The notes under the pieces: generated by a model
Seen by the model: the letters and a program-made list of their open reading frames with translations, nothing else
Database searches by the model: none
What the model was told of the DNA's origin: nothing
Made by a program: the position numbers and the translations under genes
Assembly (NCBI RefSeq): GCF_008630915.1
Contig: NZ_CP043909.1
Location: forward strand, 2,170,001 to 2,234,000
Source: Acinetobacter suaedae
GTDB taxonomy: Bacteria > Pseudomonadota > Gammaproteobacteria > Pseudomonadales > Moraxellaceae
Direction of reading: 5' to 3'
DNA length: 64,000 bases
In this document: positions 18,140 to 28,018 of the stretch, piece by piece
Numbering within the stretch: position 1 is the stretch's first letter
Layout: each line of letters begins with the position of its first letter

Positions 18140-19272
18140 TGCATCACCTCTGCCATCCATTCGGCAAAATGTTCAGGGGTGAGCGCTGCAACAGACATGC
18201 CCCTCTCATTCAGCTTCTGTGCCATTTGAATATCATAGACAGGATTAGCTTGTTCATCTAAAGCAGCTAAGCCCAATAACTTTACGTGTTGACTTTGCAA
18301 GCGACTAATCGCATTGAGTAAATGTGCTACAGAACCACCTTCTTCAAAATCACTGATTAACGTAAAAATCGTGCGATTTGGTTGCTTGATAAAACGTTCG
18401 CAATAATTCACCGCTTTGGCAATGTCTGTGCCACCGCCAAGCTGAACAGTCAATAGCACTTCAACGGGGTCATGTGCCATATGAGATAAATCAACAATAT
18501 TGGTATCAAATAATACGAGATGTACTTTCACAGCAGGTAAACTTGCGAGGATGCTGGCACAAATCGCACTGTACATGACAGAGTTCATCATTGAACCACT
18601 TTGGTCCACGCACAACACGACAGTCCATGGTAAATGACGTTGTACCCGCGCATTGAAGAATGGTTGTTGAATAATGAGCTTATTTAAATCAGCGTTATAG
18701 TGTTTTAGATTTTCTCGAATCGTGCGTCGCCAGTCAAAGTTCTGGCTATTTGCAATCAAAGAACGGCGAAAACGATTGCGTCGACCATGAATCGCATTGA
18801 TAAAGTTAGGTTTTAATCGTGCAACGATTTGCTCTACTACAGTTTGAATAATCTCTCGGACAGCATCTCGAGTTTGCGCATTCATTCGCCCACGCATCGT
18901 CAATAAGGCTTTAGCAAGCTGAGGTGTAGGTTCTAAACTTTTTAAGCTTTGCGGATCTTTGAGTAATGCATCTAATTGGTAGCGTTCAACTGCTTGAGTT
19001 TGAATACGTTCAAAGGTACTTTGCGGAAATAATTTTCGCGCTTGATTGAGCCAATTAATTGCAGTGAGCTGTGAGTCATCTAATGAGCCATGACGAGACT
19101 CCCCTGCAACATGACCACGTTGTTCATACTCACGGTTGTATAAATAATCGAGAGTACGTTCCAAGCGTAATTGTTCTGCATCAAGCTGTACCTGATCCAA
19201 AGCTCGATCACTATAGCGACCCAGAATCAACCGCCAACGTGCTGCAAGGTTATTAGAGTTTGAATCATTCAT
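18136..19272 (-). CDS. VWA-domain protein, YehP/CoxE-like
   Basis: 378 residues from the ATG at 19272, which shares one base with the preceding stop (TAATG). The C-terminal half is a von Willebrand A domain with the MIDAS motif DQSGSM (Asp223, Ser225, Ser227 in this numbering), the Thr in LGGGTDIAKA and the Asp in LISDFEEGG. The N-terminal half is helical with an Arg-rich stretch (GRRNRFRRS). VWA proteins paired with MoxR AAA+ ATPases usually act as metal-dependent adaptors in assembly or remodelling; here the pairing is with the MoxR protein at 22.0-23.1 kb. It is translationally coupled on both sides. Confidence 0.88.
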   Translation of the reverse strand: MNDSNSNNLAARWRLILGRYSDRALDQVQLDAEQLRLERTLDYLYNREYEQRGHVAGESRHGSLDDSQLTAINWLNQARKLFPQSTFERIQTQAVERYQLDALLKDPQSLKSLEPTPQLAKALLTMRGRMNAQTRDAVREIIQTVVEQIVARLKPNFINAIHGRRNRFRRSLIANSQNFDWRRTIRENLKHYNADLNKLIIQQPFFNARVQRHLPWTVVLCVDQSGSMMNSVMYSAICASILASLPAVKVHLVLFDTNIVDLSHMAHDPVEVLLTVQLGGGTDIAKAVNYCERFIKQPNRTIFTLISDFEEGGSVAHLLNAISRLQSQHVKLLGLAALDEQANPVYDIQMAQKLNERGMSVAALTPEHFAEWMAEVMQ

Positions 19273-21767
19273 TATACTAACCAACCTTGTAAATTTCGCT
19301 TGATCAAAAATTCTTGTAGTTGTTGATTTAATTGAACACCTTGTAGCATTTCAGCTTTTGAAACCTCACTGATATATTGAGAGATATCCAAACTTGAAAC
19401 ATCATTCAGCTGTGCAATCTTCTCAGCAAAAGCTGCTGTTTCCTTCGGTTTAAAATGAGTAAATGCTTGGCGTAAATCAGGTAGAATCGACACAAAGGAA
19501 GCCTCATCCCATTTTAATAACAGTTGATTCAGTAGTTGTGCCATGGCAGGATAACGCAATAATAATTCAGGTGAGCTTTGCATCATTCCAGATAGATAAG
19601 CGACTGCATGTTCAGGGTTTGCACCCAAACCAAAATGTCGCTGAACTGATTGCTGTAAATCCTGTTCAGTCAAATCACCATCAATAAAACGTAAGGCATC
19701 AACCGCACCCGCCAACACATCTAGCTTTTGCCACTCCATATTTAATCTTGCTAAAGCATTATAAAATTGTGCTAAGAAATTTTGCTCACCACCTACTACA
19801 CGATTTATCTGCTTAGACAAATTGCGTAATTGCAAAACTTGATTAAGAATTTGCTGTTGTTGATCTGCTGGTGGCGTAGCCAACTGAGACAGTAAAAATA
19901 ATGCTGTGGGGATGACTTGCTGCATCAGCACTTTAAGTTCAGGTTGTTGCTGAAAAGCTAAGAAATCTTTGCCTGTCCATAAATTTAATAATTTTTGTCC
20001 ACATTGAATCACCGAATCCAAATCAGGATCAGTTGGTAAGAATTGTTGAACTTCAACAAACAGAATTGGAATTTGTTTGTGCAATCCCATCAATGCTGCT
20101 CGAATTAAAAGCTGTACTGCAAGATGAGATGATCTTCCTTGCCCTGTCTGAGAAAAAGTCTGTTTGATATGCAAGAGTTTTTGTATTGCAACAGTATTTA
20201 ACTCACCTCCTAATTCTGATAATTCAATCAACTGAGCTTCAACATGTGGTGTCCATGCATAATCCCATTCTTCAAATAATAAATGTAAGCGTCCTCCACC
20301 TAGGAAATCTGGACCACTCACCGATTTGGCAAATCCCACTTGCAAGAAATCAAGTAAATGTAGGAAACGACTTCGCAAACGATGTTTATGATTACGAAAG
20401 ACATCCAGTTTTGCGCGTTTGGCCGTAGTTTCATCCAATTTAAAACGATGAACTTTTGCTAAGTCGTAGACTTGAGCTAATAATGGTGGAGTCTGTGTGG
20501 ATTGCACCACTTGTCCTAGACGCGCACCACTCAGAATTTGTTTCAACAGGCTTTGAAATGCTTGTTGTCCATCATCTAAACTGCCTTTGATAAAACTACT
20601 TTGACAGGCATCAATTAAATCAAAACGACTAATTAAATGATGTCCTCTTAAAGCTGCTAATCTAATTGCCTGTTCAGTTGCATTTTTAACCGTAATAAAA
20701 CTGCTTTCTAAAATCTGCTGTTCGCGTAATTGCACAGAAAAATCAGACAGTAACTCGACAGTTAAGGCTTGTCGTTGCTCAGTATCATCAAAGGATTTCT
20801 CCATCATATGTTGCCAGCAACGTTGATAAAACGCAGGTGATGGCATACCCGAAGCATAACCATTTAAAGCATCAAGACGATCAAAGCTATAACGAATCAA
20901 CCACGCTTGGTCGTCCTGATCGGCTGACTTTATTTTTTTAATTTTCTTAGGTTTCTCAACCAGTAAATGTGCTGCCAATTGCTCAATTAAGGCCAAGGTG
21001 TGAAAACCACCTGTAAGGATACAGATTGTGCCTTTTTTATTTGCATAGCATTCTAAGATGCTTTGCAGCATGCATTGTTCTCGGATTAAAGAAGCATCGG
21101 CTTCTAAAACGCTATCCTCATAATCTAAACGAGACATAGCACACCAAACGAGCACCTCATGGAAAAAGCTTTGCCAATCATGCATCTCCAGCTTCGGCTT
21201 TAACTCAAATAAGTGATCCCAAAGTTCATCATGATTTCGACAGTGCAACTTCTGTGCTAGGGTTTGTAAATACTGACTATGAGCCAAATAGCGCTCTTGC
21301 TGTAAGCTTCGACTTTGCCAAGTTTGTTTGGTAATCATCTTTAATTCATGATCAATCTGACTTGTCCACGCTAAATCAATAAACTCAACCTCAGCATCAA
21401 TTTCTGGCGCATATCGCAGCGCAACCCATTCAGGTGAATAATCGCAAAATGGATAATAAGCAGTACGCGTTTGTTTCTGTTCCGTCTTTTCATCAGTAGA
21501 AGCATTACTCTTTGCTTCGATGATTTCGGTTTGACACAGTACAGCTAGTGGTGGCTGACTATCTGGATGCTGTAAATCTGCAATTAAACGATTAAATGAA
21601 CGTGGTGCTTCAATCAATATGTGTTTAGGCTGTAATTGCTGCAACGATTGTAAAGCAGCATAAGCACATGCTGGGCTATGATGGCGAATAGGTAAAAAAT
21701 GAATACCTTTATCTGCCAAAGCCTTTTGCTGTTGTAATGCTTGTTGTAAGCGTTGTGGTATAGTCAT
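19272..21767 (-). CDS. DUF5682-family protein, YehM-like
   Basis: 831-residue cytoplasmic protein. The N-terminal region (residues about 18-150) has the family opening FLPIRHHSPACAYAAL and an IEAPRSFNRLI segment; ICILTGGFHTLALIEQL near residue 250 is another recognisable conserved block. The C-terminal half is helical. No catalytic motif is clear to me, though the first region resembles a Rossmann-like or EreA/ChaN-like fold. It is encoded between the MoxR ATPase and the VWA protein, coupled to the latter by a one-base overlap, and separated from the former by a 256-bp gap holding a repeat element. Confidence 0.82.
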   Translation of the reverse strand: MTIPQRLQQALQQQKALADKGIHFLPIRHHSPACAYAALQSLQQLQPKHILIEAPRSFNRLIADLQHPDSQPPLAVLCQTEIIEAKSNASTDEKTEQKQTRTAYYPFCDYSPEWVALRYAPEIDAEVEFIDLAWTSQIDHELKMITKQTWQSRSLQQERYLAHSQYLQTLAQKLHCRNHDELWDHLFELKPKLEMHDWQSFFHEVLVWCAMSRLDYEDSVLEADASLIREQCMLQSILECYANKKGTICILTGGFHTLALIEQLAAHLLVEKPKKIKKIKSADQDDQAWLIRYSFDRLDALNGYASGMPSPAFYQRCWQHMMEKSFDDTEQRQALTVELLSDFSVQLREQQILESSFITVKNATEQAIRLAALRGHHLISRFDLIDACQSSFIKGSLDDGQQAFQSLLKQILSGARLGQVVQSTQTPPLLAQVYDLAKVHRFKLDETTAKRAKLDVFRNHKHRLRSRFLHLLDFLQVGFAKSVSGPDFLGGGRLHLLFEEWDYAWTPHVEAQLIELSELGGELNTVAIQKLLHIKQTFSQTGQGRSSHLAVQLLIRAALMGLHKQIPILFVEVQQFLPTDPDLDSVIQCGQKLLNLWTGKDFLAFQQQPELKVLMQQVIPTALFLLSQLATPPADQQQQILNQVLQLRNLSKQINRVVGGEQNFLAQFYNALARLNMEWQKLDVLAGAVDALRFIDGDLTEQDLQQSVQRHFGLGANPEHAVAYLSGMMQSSPELLLRYPAMAQLLNQLLLKWDEASFVSILPDLRQAFTHFKPKETAAFAEKIAQLNDVSSLDISQYISEVSKAEMLQGVQLNQQLQEFLIKRNLQGWLV

Positions 21768-21831
21768 ATTCTTTATTTCAATAAATTTTCACTTTTTATA
21801 TAAACTACATACAACATCTGATACTCGGAAC

Positions 21832-21957
21832 GTCATTCACAGCCTGCGTGGTATCTGTCAAATGTTGTTTCTGCGACTCGATTAACTAAATGTAAGAAGT
21901 CAACAGGTTCTGTGAATGACAAATGGTTTTGCCTACTTTTGTCGAAACAAAAGTAGG
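21832..21957. repeat. Palindromic REP-like element within the operon
   Basis: Two structures lie in the 256-bp gap between the MoxR and DUF5682 genes. An 11-bp inverted repeat, GTCATTCACAG (21832-21842) and CTGTGAATGAC (21910-21920), frames a 67-bp interior. Directly after it is a perfect 11-bp hairpin, CCTACTTTTGT-CGAA-ACAAAAGTAGG (21932-21957). No ORF of note and no U-tract follows, so it does not look like a simple terminator. It looks like a small repetitive insertion of the REP/MITE type; copy number elsewhere cannot be seen here. Confidence 0.6.
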
Positions 21958-22023
21958 TCGAGCCGAAGGCTTATCCTCAAATAAGATGAGAACTCGGCAC
22001 GACTCAGTTAAGACTCAAAAAAT

Positions 22024-23115
22024 CTACTGCCAAAACGTTTTTCCAGCATCAAAAAAAGCCTTCCAAGTTACATCCTGTTTGGCACGTTCACGGGCAACAT
22101 TATCCATATAAAAACGCATCCGCTTGGCATCGTCAGCATTATCTTTCAACACTACGCCAATCAACTGGCGTGCAATCGCAGAACCACTCAAAGATTGATC
22201 ACCTAAATAATAACCTTCTAAAGCAGCTGCATAAGCGATATTGACCGCTTCAGCAGTCGACATCACAGCATCAGGTGTTTTAATTGATGTACCATCTTTG
22301 GTTGTGCCTTGGCGTAACTCTTGAAAAACTGTGACAAGTAGATCAACCACAGATTCAGACATTTGAATCTGATCAGATAAATCGCCTAACTCGCGTTTCA
22401 ACTGGGTTAGTACAAGCTCACGTTCAAAAACAGGATCAGCAATTGGTCGTACAGTTTCAAAATTAAAACGACGTTTCAATGCCGATGACATCTCATGCAC
22501 ACCGCGATCTCTTAAATTGGCGGTAGCAATAATATTAAATCCTGCTTTGGCATACACACGACCTTGATTCCCAAGCTCAGGAATCATCATGGTCTTTTCA
22601 GACATTAATGAAACTAAAACATCCTGAATTTCAGGTGGACAACGCGTGATTTCCTCGAAACGAATGATCTTGCCATGCTGCATCGCTTGATAAACAGGTG
22701 ATGCAACTAAAGACTTCTCATTAGGACCTTCAGCAAGCAATAAAGCATAGTTCCATGAATATTTGAGATGATCTTCAGTTGTGCCTGCTGTTCCTTGAAT
22801 GGTTAATCCTGAATCACCACTAATCGCTGCTGCTAATAACTCCGATAGCATAGATTTTGCTGTACCAGGTTCACCAACCAACATGAGACCTTGTTTACCC
22901 AGTAAAGTCACAATCGCTCTGTCGACTAAAGCATCATCACCATAAAATTTACGGCTAATCGCTAATTTCTCATCACCGAGAATGAATTGACGTACTGCAC
23001 GGGGTGAACGTAGCCAGCCTTGAGGTTTAGGTGCATGGTCATGCTCACTGAGCATGGTGAGTTCTTCTGCAAAACGTTGTTCAGCGCTTAGTTTAATAAT
23101 ATTTTGTGGATTCAT
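22024..23115 (-). CDS. MoxR-family AAA+ ATPase, YehL-like
   Basis: 363 residues. Walker A GEPGTAKS (about residue 81), Walker B IIRFEEITR, sensor 1 IATANLRDRG and an arginine-rich SALKRRFNFETV segment are all in order for a MoxR-type AAA+ ATPase. Such ATPases form rings and work with VWA partners, here the protein at 18.1-19.3 kb. The start lies 12 bases after the DUF4132 stop, so it is second in the operon. A 256-bp gap with a palindromic element follows it. Confidence 0.9.
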   Translation of the reverse strand: MNPQNIIKLSAEQRFAEELTMLSEHDHAPKPQGWLRSPRAVRQFILGDEKLAISRKFYGDDALVDRAIVTLLGKQGLMLVGEPGTAKSMLSELLAAAISGDSGLTIQGTAGTTEDHLKYSWNYALLLAEGPNEKSLVASPVYQAMQHGKIIRFEEITRCPPEIQDVLVSLMSEKTMMIPELGNQGRVYAKAGFNIIATANLRDRGVHEMSSALKRRFNFETVRPIADPVFERELVLTQLKRELGDLSDQIQMSESVVDLLVTVFQELRQGTTKDGTSIKTPDAVMSTAEAVNIAYAAALEGYYLGDQSLSGSAIARQLIGVVLKDNADDAKRMRFYMDNVARERAKQDVTWKAFFDAGKTFWQ

Positions 23116-23127
23116 ATCTTTACCATT

Positions 23128-26100
23128 TTACCAAGGTGTTTTCTTCTGCCATTCAGGATCAAAACCTGAACATGCCTCGGCAACTTTTAAATAATCAGCA
23201 TAAGTTTCCGCTAATAATACTGGTGGTACATCTGTCAACTTCATCCCACTGTCACGCCACGAACGTACATTTTTATTCTCAAAACTAAGGTCATACAACA
23301 CTGCTGCAAGATTTTCTTCAGGCACATAACTGCCACTAAAACGAATCACTGCCGATAAACCAATCTGGCTAAAGGGTTTAAAGTAACTATCAAAAGAGCC
23401 ACCATCTTCAATTGAAGCACGTTGATAACCGAGTTTGGTGATCACACCACGTAAAGTAAAGGTATCAGTCAGCCAGCCTTTACGATCCTCAATAATTTCC
23501 GCATGTGCTGCAAAAACAGGAAGCTGGTGTGTCATCTGCTCAAATAGGAACTTCACTTTATAATCTTTAAAATGTGCTTGCCATGCTTCTGCATCTTCAG
23601 CGCTGATCAAAACACCATGTGCAACTTTGATTTGGCTATCTTGTGCTAATTCAATTTCATCATCTTCAAGATTTAATAAGCTACCGTCATCACTCGGCCG
23701 GAAACTTTGTAAAACAGTACCTTCTGAAGAAATCTCCAACCACACTAAACCTTGAATCAAACGTTTCATAATTGGGTGAGCAAATAGATATTCTTGCCAA
23801 TCCACACTGCTCCAAGTTCGCTCACTACACATCGCCTCATATAAACGTTGTGTTTGCAGATCAATCACTTGTTTAAACTCTTTCTTACTACTGCTGAATA
23901 AAGATTTGGCTTCTTTAATTAAGCTTTCATCATCACCTTGTCGTGCTGCAGGCAAAGCTTTAATAATTTTTCCATCTTCATTTTTAAGTACGAACTTATC
24001 TTTATCATCCACATAGGCAGTTAAGATTCGAGAACCATATTCTAAAGTGAGAATACCAGTATCATCCAAACCAGCTGTTGGAATGGTACGATCCGCTAGC
24101 TCATCACTGCTCCAGTGATTACGCTCAGCAATTTGCTCGACCAATTGTTTCGCCAGATTTTGAACCGATGCGGTACGGTAGCGACGTGACACACTCAACA
24201 ATAATTGAATCATCAATGGATCATCGCTGACTGAAAAACTACTCAACATGGCTTCGATTTGCGCGCGACGTTGATAATGTTGCTTCATATAATCTTGCAA
24301 CAATTTCACCGCAATACTGCCTTGCGTTTTAAAAGTCAGTGCCAACATACCCTTATTTTTGATTGCAGAGCCTAAATAAATCGCCAAACGTTCTCGTTTG
24401 ATTTCCTCAACCACTTCGTCTAACGTGATATGCTCATATCGCCCATAATATTCTGGGTATTTTTTTCCATAATCCTGCCAATAAATTTGGTATTGCTGTA
24501 AGCGATTCGGTGCTTCCTTGGCCGCAAATTCCATTGCTTCTTCTAAAGTTGGATTACGGGTATCTTGATAAATAAAGCTTTGTAATAAATGTAAAGAAAG
24601 TGCTTGCTGACTCTTTTCATTTAACAATTCCATATAGCGTTGCAATAATGCATTGGGAACCGGATCTTTCAATTTATCAGCCAAGATCACCCACCAGCGA
24701 ATAATTTGGGGATTAACGGTGCTTCCATCTTTCCATTGCACTTGAGGTAAATGCTTTAGATCAAACCACGTAAAACTACTAGCAATTTTACCTTTTAATC
24801 CTTTTTCAGCATCTTTCAGCAAGTTTTCAGGTGAAAGATAAATACTGATGTCTTCTCCTAATTGCTCCAAGGCCGTCAAAACCGCTGCAATAACCACTTC
24901 CTTTTTTTCTTTTTTTAATAAATCATATAACGCGGGTACAGCTGCCTGATGCTGTAAACGAGCAAGCCACTCCACTGCTGTAACACGAATTTCTTGTTTA
25001 CCATTTGTCAACGCTTCAATCGCACGCAAATGGATATCGGGGAGCTTTCTCAAAACTTCCTGTGCATTAAAACGTAAACGTTTACTATCCCCCAATGCAA
25101 ACTCGAGTAAACGAGGAATAAACGGTTTAGGTACCTGTGGAAAACGTTGTAGTAATGCCAATGCTTTGATTGGATCATAATAACGCCATTGGTTTTTATT
25201 TTTGCTTGGGAGCAAACCCAAAGCTTCAGCAATAAAATCAATATTCTCAAGGAAAAATGGAATGATTTGCTCATCCTCACAAATTCTTGTATTTAACTCT
25301 TCACCACTATAATTTTCCAAGTATTCATTAGCAATACAGCGCTTGCTACTTTCTTCTGTAAGCCCTACATCTATTAAAACTTTTGCCAACTGACGTAGTT
25401 CAATACTTTGCCAATCTTTAGCATCTAAAAATTGGAAAAACTGATACCAATTCATCCAATCATTGTTTCCATGCCCTAGCACCAAACGAGCTGCATGAAT
25501 CAAACTAAACTCTGGTAACTGCTGTAACTTTTTTTGATAATTGGCAATTTCTTCAATATACGAACGATAGTTTTTTTGACCATTTAAATGACCAAGAATT
25601 AATTTTCCCACATTTTCGACTTTGTCATATGATTTGCAGAAGTCTCGATAGTTATTCTGTCTCCAATGGCTTTTATATCCCCCTTTTTCAACAGCTTTAT
25701 TATCTTCAATTTCTTGTTCAGCAACTTGACGATATTTTTCTCGTAACGCCAAATAATTCTCTTGTAAAACCGTAGCAAAACTTTCAGGGATTTCTTTTGC
25801 TTCTATGATCTCGACCTCAGGTAAAGCATAATCCGTTTCTACCACTTTTCCCAACGATTCGAGACGCTGTAAAGCCGCAATAATATTACTTTGTACTGAT
25901 TTTAATTTTTCATTCTCAGCAGCTTGCTGCAAAATTTCAAGGTTCTGCTCTCCCAAACGTGCCAATAGATCTGCCGCATAACTACGCTGTTTACTGTCTC
26001 CACTCATCAGAAAATGCCGCAAATGCTGCTGACTTTCAATCTCATCTAGCTGTGTAAGGAGTACTGTGGCCTGTTCACGCACAGTTTTACTAGGACTCAA

Positions 26101-26916
26101 TGCAAGCAAGATAATCAACTCAGCCTGCTGTTTTAGTAATTCCTGCTGTTGAGCAATAAAGTCTAGGAAAATTACCTGTGCGGTAGCAGAAAGTTTGGGT
26201 AAAACCTCTTGAAGCTGCTGAGCATGTTCAGTAAAAAATTGAATACTATCATTCAATTTGAATAAAAGATCGAGTTCACCATAGTGGTAACTATTTACAC
26301 CACCCCGTTCAAATAAAGTCGCAATAAAGCTTTCAATATTATTTTCTGCTTCAGACAAATAAAGTTGCTTTAGCCCTGTAAGTGACCATGTCTCACGATG
26401 AGACTTTCTTTGTTTATCATCGAAATGTTGATGTTTAAAGCTGCTCAACAACCCATCAACCAAGATATAACCAAACCAGACCGGAGTTTGTTTAGAGAGC
26501 TGTGAATAATTCCTTTGCTGAGTCGCTGCCTCTAAAAACTTGCCATAGCGTACAATCTGTTCACTGTTTAAGGTCGAGAAAATATTGATATATAACTTAT
26601 AACGTGCATTTTGCGAGGCTTTACATAACTTTCTCTGCGTATGGGTCAAGTCAGTAGATGGCCAAAACCACCCATACGTTCCGGAGCTCCCCAGTAAAGC
26701 ACAAATTTGGTCTGTTGCTTGTTGCTTTAAGTTCAGTAAAAACTCTGGATTTTTTCCATTTACAATATAGTTTAGCGCTTGATTGGGTAAAGCTGCATCG
26801 ACTTCCGCTAAAGGCTCAACAATCGTATCGAGTAAAGCTAATGTTTCTGGTGCTACAGCATTTTGCTCTTGTGGATTAATCAACTGATTTACTTTATTCT
26901 TAATACTTTCAAACAT
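23128..26916 (-). CDS. DUF4132 protein, YehI-like (first gene of the operon)
   Basis: 1262 residues from the ATG at 26916, chosen because AGAGGA precedes it by 4-5 bases; an upstream in-frame TTG at 26940 would start before that site. The first 900 residues are helical with HEAT-like stretches (for example EIRVTAVEWLARLQHQAAVP). The C-terminal DUF4132 part contains AIYLGSAIKNKGMLAL and WLTDTFTLRGVITKLG. DUF4132 is shared with E. coli YehI and MolR, once linked to molybdate regulation, but no firm function is known. The MoxR gene follows after 12 bases. Confidence 0.85.
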   Translation of the reverse strand: MFESIKNKVNQLINPQEQNAVAPETLALLDTIVEPLAEVDAALPNQALNYIVNGKNPEFLLNLKQQATDQICALLGSSGTYGWFWPSTDLTHTQRKLCKASQNARYKLYINIFSTLNSEQIVRYGKFLEAATQQRNYSQLSKQTPVWFGYILVDGLLSSFKHQHFDDKQRKSHRETWSLTGLKQLYLSEAENNIESFIATLFERGGVNSYHYGELDLLFKLNDSIQFFTEHAQQLQEVLPKLSATAQVIFLDFIAQQQELLKQQAELIILLALSPSKTVREQATVLLTQLDEIESQQHLRHFLMSGDSKQRSYAADLLARLGEQNLEILQQAAENEKLKSVQSNIIAALQRLESLGKVVETDYALPEVEIIEAKEIPESFATVLQENYLALREKYRQVAEQEIEDNKAVEKGGYKSHWRQNNYRDFCKSYDKVENVGKLILGHLNGQKNYRSYIEEIANYQKKLQQLPEFSLIHAARLVLGHGNNDWMNWYQFFQFLDAKDWQSIELRQLAKVLIDVGLTEESSKRCIANEYLENYSGEELNTRICEDEQIIPFFLENIDFIAEALGLLPSKNKNQWRYYDPIKALALLQRFPQVPKPFIPRLLEFALGDSKRLRFNAQEVLRKLPDIHLRAIEALTNGKQEIRVTAVEWLARLQHQAAVPALYDLLKKEKKEVVIAAVLTALEQLGEDISIYLSPENLLKDAEKGLKGKIASSFTWFDLKHLPQVQWKDGSTVNPQIIRWWVILADKLKDPVPNALLQRYMELLNEKSQQALSLHLLQSFIYQDTRNPTLEEAMEFAAKEAPNRLQQYQIYWQDYGKKYPEYYGRYEHITLDEVVEEIKRERLAIYLGSAIKNKGMLALTFKTQGSIAVKLLQDYMKQHYQRRAQIEAMLSSFSVSDDPLMIQLLLSVSRRYRTASVQNLAKQLVEQIAERNHWSSDELADRTIPTAGLDDTGILTLEYGSRILTAYVDDKDKFVLKNEDGKIIKALPAARQGDDESLIKEAKSLFSSSKKEFKQVIDLQTQRLYEAMCSERTWSSVDWQEYLFAHPIMKRLIQGLVWLEISSEGTVLQSFRPSDDGSLLNLEDDEIELAQDSQIKVAHGVLISAEDAEAWQAHFKDYKVKFLFEQMTHQLPVFAAHAEIIEDRKGWLTDTFTLRGVITKLGYQRASIEDGGSFDSYFKPFSQIGLSAVIRFSGSYVPEENLAAVLYDLSFENKNVRSWRDSGMKLTDVPPVLLAETYADYLKVAEACSGFDPEWQKKTPW

Positions 26917-27044
26917 ATAACGTCCTCTTTCCTTCCCCAACTTGTACTTACTTTTTACTTTCCGATTTAAAAATCAGTTTTTCTTTCTTTTCAAAATTCT
27001 ATAACACTCCATAAGCATTCACCGAATATTTTTCCAATGTTTTG

Positions 27045-27107
27045 ATTATAGAGCGTTACAAAATAAAAACGTGTCTAAAAAACCCATACTGCGACAAATA
27101 TTGTCGC
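27045..27107 (-). promoter_or_regulatory. Candidate promoter and operator of the DUF4132-MoxR-VWA-SWIM operon
   Basis: A perfect minus-strand -10, TATAAT (27045-27050), lies about 130 bases before the DUF4132 start; no good -35 is visible. About 40 bases further upstream is an inverted repeat GCGACAA-ATA-TTGTCGC (27091-27107), a possible activator or repressor site. Confidence 0.4.
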
Positions 27108-27123
27108 TCAACTCTTTTTCCTC

Positions 27124-27155
27124 AAAAAAAATGGCTACTTTAAAGTAGCCATTTT
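27124..27155 (-). terminator. Intrinsic terminator after tpgA
   Basis: Perfect palindrome AAAATGGCTACT-TTAA-AGTAGCCATTTT (27128-27155). On the minus strand it runs into eight T residues. It ends the ata-tpgA transcript. Confidence 0.88.
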
Positions 27156-27169
27156 GTCTTTAGACCGCA

Positions 27170-27961
27170 TTACCAACTAATATTTACTCGTCTATTCGGT
27201 GCCAAACAACCAACAAGTTTAGCGTTGGCTTTGCTGCCTGCACATTGTTGATATAGGTCAGTCTGGCTATTTGCCTGAATCTGAATACGGTTTGCATCAA
27301 CACCTTCATTTACCAGCAACTTCGCTACTGTATTGGCACGTTGTGCGGATAATTGATGATTATACGCAAATTTACCCAATGGATCCGCAAAGCCTGCAAC
27401 AAGAATTGGACCTGTTGAATTGCTTTGTTTAATACGTTGTGCAATTGCTGATACTGAAGCCGAACCCTGTTCAATTGCATTGGCATTAAAGCGGTCAAAG
27501 GCAAAGAATACGCTACCAGAACGTGCAGTATTTACGTTTGCATCGCTCGGCACCTGATTATTTGCACCCCAAGCCATTAAACCTTCACATGCTTCACCTT
27601 TCCAAGATAATCTTTCTGATAGATATTTTTTATCAAAATCGACACGGAGTTGGCAACGTAAATAGTCTTGGCTATTCGGCTGGCGGATGTCCAGTACATA
27701 ATTCCAAGTCTTCACAAAGAATACACCCTCACTAAATTGAGGATTGCCCAATAAGTGACGGATCTGGTCTTTGGTTAAACCTGTATCTAAACGCGCAACG
27801 TCATCATATTCATAACGCTTTACTTGTTTTAAATAACTCTTTTCAACCGCAGGAAACTTGATTTCTTCTTGTTGAACAGGAGCTGTATTTTCATCTGCAT
27901 AAGTCGCTACTGAGAAACCAGCAAGAGCTGCTACTGCTAAGCATTGAATCGTTTTTTTCAT
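27170..27961 (-). CDS. tpgA: TpgA-like OmpA-family partner of the trimeric autotransporter
   Basis: 263 residues. Signal peptide about 1-22 ([14 protein letters not shown]), then a SmpA/OmlA (BamE-like) segment, residues about 45-120 ([19 protein letters not shown] is typical), then an OmpA C-terminal peptidoglycan-binding domain, residues about 150-263 (VFFAFDRFN at its start; [20 protein letters not shown] near the middle). This two-domain layout is that of TpgA, shown in Acinetobacter sp. Tol5 to bind peptidoglycan and help anchor the AtaA adhesin. It follows the trimeric autotransporter after 57 bases, in one operon, as in Tol5. Confidence 0.87.
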   Translation of the reverse strand: MKKTIQCLAVAALAGFSVATYADENTAPVQQEEIKFPAVEKSYLKQVKRYEYDDVARLDTGLTKDQIRHLLGNPQFSEGVFFVKTWNYVLDIRQPNSQDYLRCQLRVDFDKKYLSERLSWKGEACEGLMAWGANNQVPSDANVNTARSGSVFFAFDRFNANAIEQGSASVSAIAQRIKQSNSTGPILVAGFADPLGKFAYNHQLSAQRANTVAKLLVNEGVDANRIQIQANSQTDLYQQCAGSKANAKLVGCLAPNRRVNISW

Positions 27962-27989
27962 TTCATTACTCTCTTCATATGTTGAGTAA

Positions 27990-28007
27990 GGAGAGCGTGT
28001 GCTCTCC
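27990..28007 (-). other. Intercistronic hairpin between adhesin and tpgA
   Basis: GGAGAGC-GTGT-GCTCTCC, 7-bp GC-rich stem with tetraloop, in the 57-base gap between the two genes. No U-tract follows on the minus strand, so it is more likely an RNA stability or processing element than a terminator. Confidence 0.5.
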
Positions 28008-28018
28008 CCGCCAGTTTC

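Noticed and set aside
21923..22111. Small plus-strand frame through the palindromic element
   Set aside because: It includes the hairpin and then runs antisense into the MoxR gene; no ribosome binding site or recognisable domain.
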